Assembly (NCBI GenBank): GCA_036186865.1
Contig: AP025067.1
Coordinates: 22,513,869 to 22,577,868, forward strand
Direction: 5' to 3'
Length of the DNA stretch: 64,000 nucleotides
From: Eustoma russellianum
Lineage: Eukaryota; Streptophyta; Magnoliopsida; Gentianales; Gentianaceae
Shown here: positions 57,417 through 64,000 of the stretch, in pieces
Numbering within the stretch: position 1 is the stretch's first letter
Layout of the letters: each line of letters starts with the position of its first letter
Made by a program: the position numbers and the translations under genes
The notes under the pieces: model-generated
Seen by the model: only the letters and a program-made list of their open reading frames with translations
What the model was told of the DNA's origin: nothing
The model's database searches: none

Positions 57417-57902
57417 TCAAATCATATCAACGGGAATCATGCCTAATTTAGAACAAAGAGATTCATACGTGGCTTGATTTAAGGCTTTTGTAAAGATATC
57501 CGCGACTTGTGCTTCTTTGCTTACGTGATCTATAACAATATCACCATTGTTTACGTGATCACGAAGAAAGTGATAGCGTACTTCTATATGCTTAGCTTTA
57601 GAATGTAACACGGGATTCTTACACAAATTTATAGCACTCATACTATCACAATATATAGGAATTTTATTTACGGTAATTCCAAAGTCCGAAAGTTGTTGTT
57701 TTATCCACAACAACTGTGTGCAACAAAGGCTAAGAGCCATGTACTCAGCCTCAGTAGTGGACAAAGCAACACTTGCTTGCTTTTTGGAAAACCATGAAAT
57801 AAGGGAATTTCCTATAAATTGGCAAGTTCCGCTCGTGCTTTTTCTATCTATTTTGCAGCCATCATAATCTGCATCAGTGTAAGCATGTAAGTCAAATTGG
57901 CT
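57417..57902 (-). pseudogene. pol (RH): B2 RNase H, N-terminus split off by an insert
   Basis: Frame 57417-57764 plus upstream sequence to 57902 encodes SQFDLHAYTDADYDGCKIDR, SFSKKQASVALSTTEAEYMA (approximate at its start), YCDSMSAINLCKNPVLHSKA and LGMIPVDMI. The catalytic acidic residues are present. It is separated from the RT by the 321-bp insert at 57903-58223; its two edges join without loss of pol sequence. Confidence 0.88.
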
Positions 57903-58223
57903 CTCTGTAGTTATATTTAGGAAAGCTCAATATCTCCATGAACCCTTGCTGCAAAAGTCATGCTTTTCAATCATAGAAGTGAAAGTTTCGATTCCATCCA
58001 GTGAACCGATTCAATCCATTCCAAAAGTAGAAGGGAGTGGGGAGGAGAATTTTGTAAACCAAAGTGTCACGACAACATCCAAAGGTGACCTTTGGATTCT
58101 TAAGGAGGGGGACAAGGAGGAGCACGTAGGAATGCCGACTACTACATAAGCCACTAGTGGCTGAGAGAAAGCGAGCAGAACCTTGTATAGGTTGGGCAGA
58201 GCTTGAAGAAGCGAGCCCCTAGA
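57903..58223. other. 321-bp foreign insert in pol, organelle-like
   Basis: The pol reading frame runs to GIWYDKD on one side and resumes at SQFDLHAY on the other, so this segment is an insertion. It is clearly richer in G+C than the ~33% surroundings, has no LTR or TIR, no evident duplication, and resembles plant mitochondrial spacer DNA in composition (GAAGCGAGCCCC, CCACTAGTGGC, GGATTGAATCGG). The organelle origin is my inference. Confidence 0.65.
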
Positions 58224-59885
58224 ATCCTTATCATACCAAATTCCTAAGGTGGGCGTGTACTTAATATATCGGAATATTCTTTTTACCGCATTGAAGTGAG
58301 ACACCTTAGGTTGACTTTGAAAAGGTGCACACATGCATACACTAAACATGATATCAGGCCTACTAGCAGTTAAATATAGCAAAGAACCTATCATAGATCG
58401 ATATAATCCATTATCAACGTCTTTACCATGTTCGTCTTTGTCTAATTTAATAGTGACACTCATAGGGGTGGGGGATGGTTTCAAATTTTCAAAATTAAAC
58501 TTTTTAATCATGTCATTAACATATTTTGCTTGTCTTATATGAATCCCTTTACTCGTTTGCTTAATCTGCAAGCCAAGAAAATAATTAAGTTCACCAACCA
58601 TAGACATTTCAAATTCAGATTTCATGCAATTTTCAAAATCTTTAACAAGTCTATGTGAGGTAGAACCGAAAATAATGTCATCAACATAGATTTGGATAAT
58701 AAGTAAATCCGACTTTTCTTGCTTCAAAAATAGTGTACTATCTATAGTACCACGTTTAAAATCATTTTCTAAAAGGAAAGTGGCAAAACAATCATACCAT
58801 GCTCCCGGTGCTTGCTTTAGCCCATATAGTGCCTTATTTAGTTTGTACACATGATCTGGATGTTTCAAAGCTTCAAAACCGAGTGGTTGCTTCACGTATA
58901 CTTCTTCTTGTATGAATCCGTTTAGGAAAGCACTTTTTACGTCCATTTGATACAATTTAAAATCTTTCATGCAAGCAATAGCAAGTAATAGTCGTATAGC
59001 TTCTAGACGTGCTACGGGTGCGAATGTTTCATCGTAGTCAATTCCTTCTTGTTGATTATATCCTTGTGCTACAAGTCTTGCTTTATTTCTAACAAGCTTT
59101 CCTTCTTCATTCATTTTATTCCTAGATACCCACTTTGTGCCTATTATAGTCTTATCTTGTGGACGTGGCACCAAATCCCATACATCGTTTCTAACGAATT
59201 GATTAAGTTCATCATGCATAGCATCAATCCAAGAAGAATCACTCAAAGCATCATGCATGTTTTTGGGTTCAATTTCAGAAATCATAGCATGAAATTCATT
59301 TATTTCGTCCCATGTAATTCTTCTACGTGGTCGCACACCGTGAGTGAGGTCGCCTATGATGAGATCATGTGGGTGATCTCTATGCCATCTTGGTTGATTA
59401 TTTTCTATGTTATCATGCATATATATATGATCATGCATTTCTAGTGTGTCATTCATATCATGCATATCAAAAGAACCATCATCTTCATTCACCAAGGGTT
59501 TCAATTCAAAGTCATCGTCATATTCCTTATCTTTATCAATCTCACCAAATTCATTGAACTTCACATGAATAGATTCCATGATTTGTATAGTGAGAGGATC
59601 ATAACATCTATATGCCTTTGAATTTATAGAATATCCAACAAAAATACACTCAATTGATTTGGATTCAAATTTATCTAAATTATCTTTTGTATTCAAGACA
59701 AAGCATTTGCATCCAAACACACGAAAATAGTCAATTTTAGGCATGCGATCATTTAAAATCTCATAAGGTGTCTTGTTTATTTTCTTTATTATAGATAGGC
59801 GATTTACAATATAGCACGCACAATTAACGGCTTCCGCCCACAAAAATCTAGGCAATTTATTTTCGCAAAGCATAGTTCTAGCGAT
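58224..59885 (-). pseudogene. pol (INT-RT): B2 integrase C-terminus and reverse transcriptase
   Basis: One long frame (59873 down to the insert). INT C-terminal [18 protein letters not shown] and [20 protein letters not shown], an acidic linker, then a complete [79 protein letters not shown] at 58677-58688, [18 protein letters not shown] and [19 protein letters not shown]. No frame break in about 1.65 kb, the best pol in the window. It is separated from the upstream part only by one TAA. Confidence 0.93.
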
Positions 59886-60860
59886 TTATTGTAATGTACG
59901 ATTCTTTCTTTCTACTACTCCATTTAATTGTGGAGTTCTAGGTGGCAAAAACTCATGTTTAATTCCTTTTTCTTCGCAAAACGAAATCATCTCTTTGCTT
60001 TTAAACTCAACGCCTATATCGCTTCTTATCCTTTTCACATTTACACCGTATTGATTTTCAAGTTGTTTAATTAATTTAGCAATCTCAACGGCGCTATCAT
60101 CCTTATGTGCAAGAAATAAAGTCCAAGTATAACGAGAAAAGTCATCAACAATTACGCATGCATAGTGATACCCACCAAGGCTTGTAGTGCGACTAGGACC
60201 AAACAAATCGATATGCAATAGTTCTAATATTCTAGTCGTGCTTATTTCATTTTTCGGCTTAAGTGACTCACGTGTTTGTTTGCCTTTTATGCATGATTCA
60301 CACAACTGAAAGTTGTCTAAATCAAGCGTAGGCAATCCCCGTACTAGGTTCTTTCGTTGAAGTTTTTCTAGTGTGGAAATGCCAATGTGTCCTAAACGTC
60401 TATGCCATAAATTCACATTGGGTTCATTTGACATAAAACACTTAACTTTAGCGTCTATTACATCATTCATAGAAAGCGTAAAAATATTACCTTCTCGTTT
60501 TCCTTTTAAAACGGTTTCTCCATTTTTATTTATTATATTGCAATAAGGGTGAGTAAAACACACATTAAAACCGTTGTCAACAAATTGAGAAATACTAAGA
60601 AGATTGTAGGATAAGTTGCTTACCAAAAATACGTTGGAGATTTGGAGTGTGTTCGGATTACCAATCGTACCTTTTCCGATGATCTTGCCTTCATTGTTGT
60701 CTCCAAAGGTCACTGATCCACCTTTTGTGACCTTCTTTAGTTTTGTGAATAGGCTCGGGTCATCCGTCATGTATCTCGAGCATCCACTATCAAGGAACCA
60801 CTTTATAGATGTATCTTTCGATGTGTGGGCTCCCTGCAATGTGCAAAGGTGATTTAGGTA
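59886..60860 (-). pseudogene. pol (PR-INT): B2 protease and integrase
   Basis: Protease WFLDSGCSRYMTDDPSLF and GGSVTFGDNNEGKIIGKG, then NLSYNLLSISQ, zinc domain LWHRRLGHIGISTLEKL ... CESCIKGK, and core LLHIDLFGP, VDDFSRYTWTLFLAHKDD, RSDIGVEF (normally RSDRGGEF) and PPRTPQLNGVVERKNRTLQ. A TAA (59886-59888) replaces the Glu codon that follows LQ in relatives. The frame upstream of the protease (LTRKDPKLKGYLNHLCTLQG) is open from just after the gag stop, in +1 relative to gag. Confidence 0.92.
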
Positions 60861-60894
60861 CCCTTTTAACTTTGGGTCCTTTCGAGTTAGTTAA

Positions 60895-61194
60895 TCACCT
60901 CTTGGTAAAAGTACCTTTCGGTACCCATACTTGGGTGATCCTTCTCGGTCTATCAAATGGCAAGAATGTGGATGAAAGTGCGATATAGTAGACATGTGGT
61001 GCATGCACTTTGGGCCTTTGCCCAAGGACTCCCTTATACTCATTAAATGAAGGACGTTTTTGATATGTCCTTGTGTGTGTGTACGTAGTGCGTGGATGAT
61101 ATGAATTTCGTTTATGCATTATTCTCTTCTTTTCATATCTATAAGGTAGAAAGTTATATTTCTCATGATATGAAGAAGTATGGCGTGAGAAAGG
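60895..61194 (-). pseudogene. gag: B2 Gag C-terminal part
   Basis: Begins at the LTR edge with PFSRHTSSYHEKYNFLPYRY, continues through MHKRNSYHPRTTYTHTRTYQ and RPRRITQVWVPKGTFTKR and ends at a TGA. It is the continuation of the gag at 52446-54067: both parts share the 5 bases AAAGG (plus strand) at their edges. There is no primer site between it and the LTR at 61195. Confidence 0.87.
61190..61194 (-). repeat. Target site duplication, right copy (AAAGG)
   Basis: Same five bases as 52446-52450, directly beside the TGTAGG end of the right B2 LTR. Confidence 0.82.
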
Positions 61195-64000
61195 TGTAGG
61201 ATCTGCAAGGCACCACTAGAAGGGGGGGTTGAATAGATGGTGCGGAAAGTGTGGTTTTTAAAATTTCTTTAAACTTGAACAATTCAAGTTCTGAAAACAG
61301 ATTCTGATTTCAGGACCTGTTTTAAAACGTTTTTAAAACCAGGTTAGAGGTCTCCAAAAATTATAAAATTTTTAGAGAACTTAGCCTCAGATGTTATGAG
61401 GGTCCCCTAAAAATTTCAAATAAAAAATTCAACCTTTAACCCATTCAAAAACCGTTGGTACTCAGATTGTGCAAATCTGCCAGAAACGGTATATGGTTTT
61501 GAAAAATTAATTTCTATTTGTGTGAACGTCCAAATGCTCTAAAAATTTGACCAATAACTCGTTATATATTATATTTAAATGGGTTGAAACAGTTTTAGAA
61601 AATTCTTTTGGGAAGTAGGTCAAATACAATAAAAGTCTCAACCTTTGCAAGTCTGAAAATCAGACTGAACTAGTCTCAGAACTTTTGATGTTTAGTTGAC
61701 GTATACTTGTCCAAAAGGGTTGAAACTTGTGCCAAATTAACCCTAGAATGTGTAAGTATGTTTCTGGAAATTTTCGTAATTTTTGAAAATCGTTTACTAT
61801 TTTTTCGGATGCAAACAAGAAGGATAAAAAGTGCAGTAACTGAAAAGTAAATGCAGAAAGTAAATGGCACCAAGAATTTTATACTGGTTCGGTTATAAAC
61901 AACCTGCTCCAGTATTCAAGGAACACCTTCCTCGGTTCACACTAATCACACACACGCAGTACACCTTACCGCAGGGTTGATAGAGTTACACCTAACTCCA
62001 ACCCTTTACAAACCTTGTATGACGAGTACAATTCACACGAACACCACCACCTCGCTAGGATGAAGATTGATCAAACCTTGATCAATCTTTTACAAAGATA
62101 TATGAATGGTGGTTTATCTCAATCCTATTCAGGATTGAAAGATATGAAAAACAATAGGCTTTACAAGAAAAGAGAAAGAAAGAAGATGTAGGAGAAGAAG
62201 AGCTTGGCTATTTGATCTCTTTGAATTGCAATGCTTGTTGTTGTTTTTGTTTGCTCTCCTCTTCTTTCCTTATAATGTTCCAGCCGTCCCCTATACTTGT
62301 CTTCCCCTCTTGAAAATTACCTTTTAAGTCCTTGAGAGTGTGTAAGACATCATCGTGACAATGCCTTGCGTACTTGGCATCCTCCTATTGGATCATCATT
62401 TAGTCTTCGCTTACTTGGCACCTCCTTATTGGTTCAACATTGTCATCAAAATGACATGGAAAAAATCTGAGATATACACTTTAACATGTACCAAAAATCA
62501 ATCACAAAATTAGTCCATAAATTAAGAATTATATCATAAATTGCAAGACCAAAAATTCTTCCATTTACATGCCAAAAATTCGGCCATAACAACCTTGCCA
62601 TGCTGAATTTTTCAGCATGTGCATCATGGGGATAAAGTTCAAATCATTACCATTTTCTTTGAATTTTTATCATAAAAATGAATCAACAATACATGGTAAG
62701 TCTTGCTACCAATTAAGAAATGAACTTGGACACAAATAACTCATCAAATTCGGCCATACACCTTGTACACATGCTGAAAAATTTTCAGCATGTGATGTGT
62801 AGAATATCCCCATTTATTTATTTAAATTATATTCAAAACCTTACCATACCTTCTTCCAATTAATCACCTAATAAAAGATGGCAAAATATGTCACATTTAA
62901 CACCAAAAATCGGCCATTAGCTCCTTTGCACATGCTGAAATTTCAGCATGTGTAATATTCACTTTTTGTTCAAAATATTGCCTATTTTGCATTGATTTAA
63001 TCCAAGAAATCAAATGATAATTCAATCACCATTTAGTATGCAATATTTTCATCTTTTATGAAATAAAAATTAGTCACTAATAAGGTGAGAAAATCGCCCA
63101 TGTTAATGCACACATGCTGAAATTTTCAGCATGTGTTACAAATGTGACATTGTTTGAAATGTTACCTTGTGTAGCTCCTTCCTTTATGTTACCAATAATG
63201 TATGATTGATTCTTGACCAATCAATATGCCAACAAGCCTCCACATATGCTCCATCTCAGTTGTAGGGGCGTGTATACATGTATATGCATGTGCTGAATTT
63301 CATTTTTGCTAACTTTGTAAAATAGTGCACATTTAATAATACACACATATAATATTCCAATCTGCCCTTAATTTAATTTTCTAGAACACTTTAAGATGCA
63401 TATCATATGCAAAAAGTGTCTAGATACGTGTCACATGATGTACCAAAAACGTTCCATGTGTTATGTGCGTAGAAAACCGAATTTTCGATATTTATCGATT
63501 ACCCGATTTTTCTCTAATTTAAATTCCAACTTTTGCACATGTTATATATATTATGTTATACATAATATATATAATATATACTTTAAATCTCAGCACTTGG
63601 CTGGTCTAAAGTGGTACCATTAACATGTGACAAAATTAAACTTGGAATCTTCACATTTTGGCCTTAATGTGGGGTGATTTGTGTGTGCCAACATGGAAAG
63701 TATTTTTGGCTGAACATATCATGTATGGCACGAAATTTTTGTGAATTTTTGAAGTATAGGGGCTGGCCATTTATTTATGGCAAGTACGTGACACGTTGGC
63801 GAAGTTTCGGTATTCGCCCGATACGACAAATTTCGGTTTAGAACCTTTTATCGTGTCGTATTTAATTTGTCATCACCATATCTTATATCATATGATATAA
63901 GACCTGAATATACTCATAAATATGAGTTAAGTATAGTGGTGTGACGTACGTACGTAAAATATATAACGTGTCGGTAGTACGTTGGAATACATGTGTATGT
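61195..64000 (-). repeat. B2 LTR, right copy (runs off the window)
   Basis: At least 2,806 bp, starting TGTAGGATC. It follows the left copy (49214) almost base for base, including stretches where the middle LTR differs. Four palindrome units; the 20-bp palindrome lies at 63882-63901. Its U3 end is beyond 64000. Confidence 0.92.

Noticed and set aside
59049..59444. 131-residue plus-strand frame
   Set aside because: Antisense shadow of the B2 integrase-RT linker.

Overview
This 64 kb window is repeat-filled intergenic DNA from a flowering plant. I found no host gene I can defend, no tRNA or rRNA gene and no CRISPR. It consists of nested Ty1/copia LTR retrotransposons, most with Sirevirus (SIRE/Maximus)-like features, and a cluster of decayed L1-type LINEs. 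Evidence for a plant nuclear genome: tRNA-iMet primer sites (TGGTATCAGAGC), long AT-rich LTRs beginning around CACTAGA-GGGGGG-TTGAATAG, gag proteins with a CX2CX4HX4C knuckle, polypurine arrays before the 3' LTR, and plant-type LINEs with a terminal RNase H. I cannot name the species.

Layout. (1) 1-14545, minus strand: family A in tandem, internal region - LTR (4760-6672) - internal region - LTR (12504-14545), with the middle LTR shared. (2) 14550-16476: a plus-strand family A LTR head-to-head with the previous one, giving a ~1.8 kb inverted repeat. It interrupts the protease of (3) family C, minus, 16477-20086. (4) 20087-28848: relics, including family D LTRs in both orientations, a broken plus-strand family D gag/integrase/RT fragment, and unclassified DNA. 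(5) 28849-32690: family B, plus: LTR, primer site, decayed gag. (6) 32690-41905: three plus-strand LINE ORF2 fragments and inverted LINE 3' ends among TA microsatellites. (7) 41906-48020, minus: two B1 copies that retain gag C-terminus and 3' region but share the same deletion of all of pol. (8) 48176-49213: a family A LTR piece, cut by (9) 49214-64000, minus: three ~3 kb B2 LTRs, with gag + primer site between the first two and the polypurine tract + RNase H/RT/integrase/protease between the last two.

Region 9 is the most interesting. The gag half ends and the pol half begins at the same point in gag. Both breaks carry the same 5-bp duplication (AAAGG) next to an LTR end. This is the signature of a B2 element inserted into the gag of another B2 element, followed by LTR-LTR recombination that left the host element circularly permuted around a shared middle LTR. 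Other notable points are a 321-bp organelle-like insert inside RNase H, a gag-only B1 lineage probably mobilised in trans, repeated palindromes in the B LTRs, and two 10-N gaps whose flanks are duplicated, so the gaps are probably artefacts.

In an active element gag would form the particle, protease would cut the polyprotein, RT/RNase H would copy RNA primed by tRNA-Met, and integrase would insert the cDNA. No copy seen here is intact.
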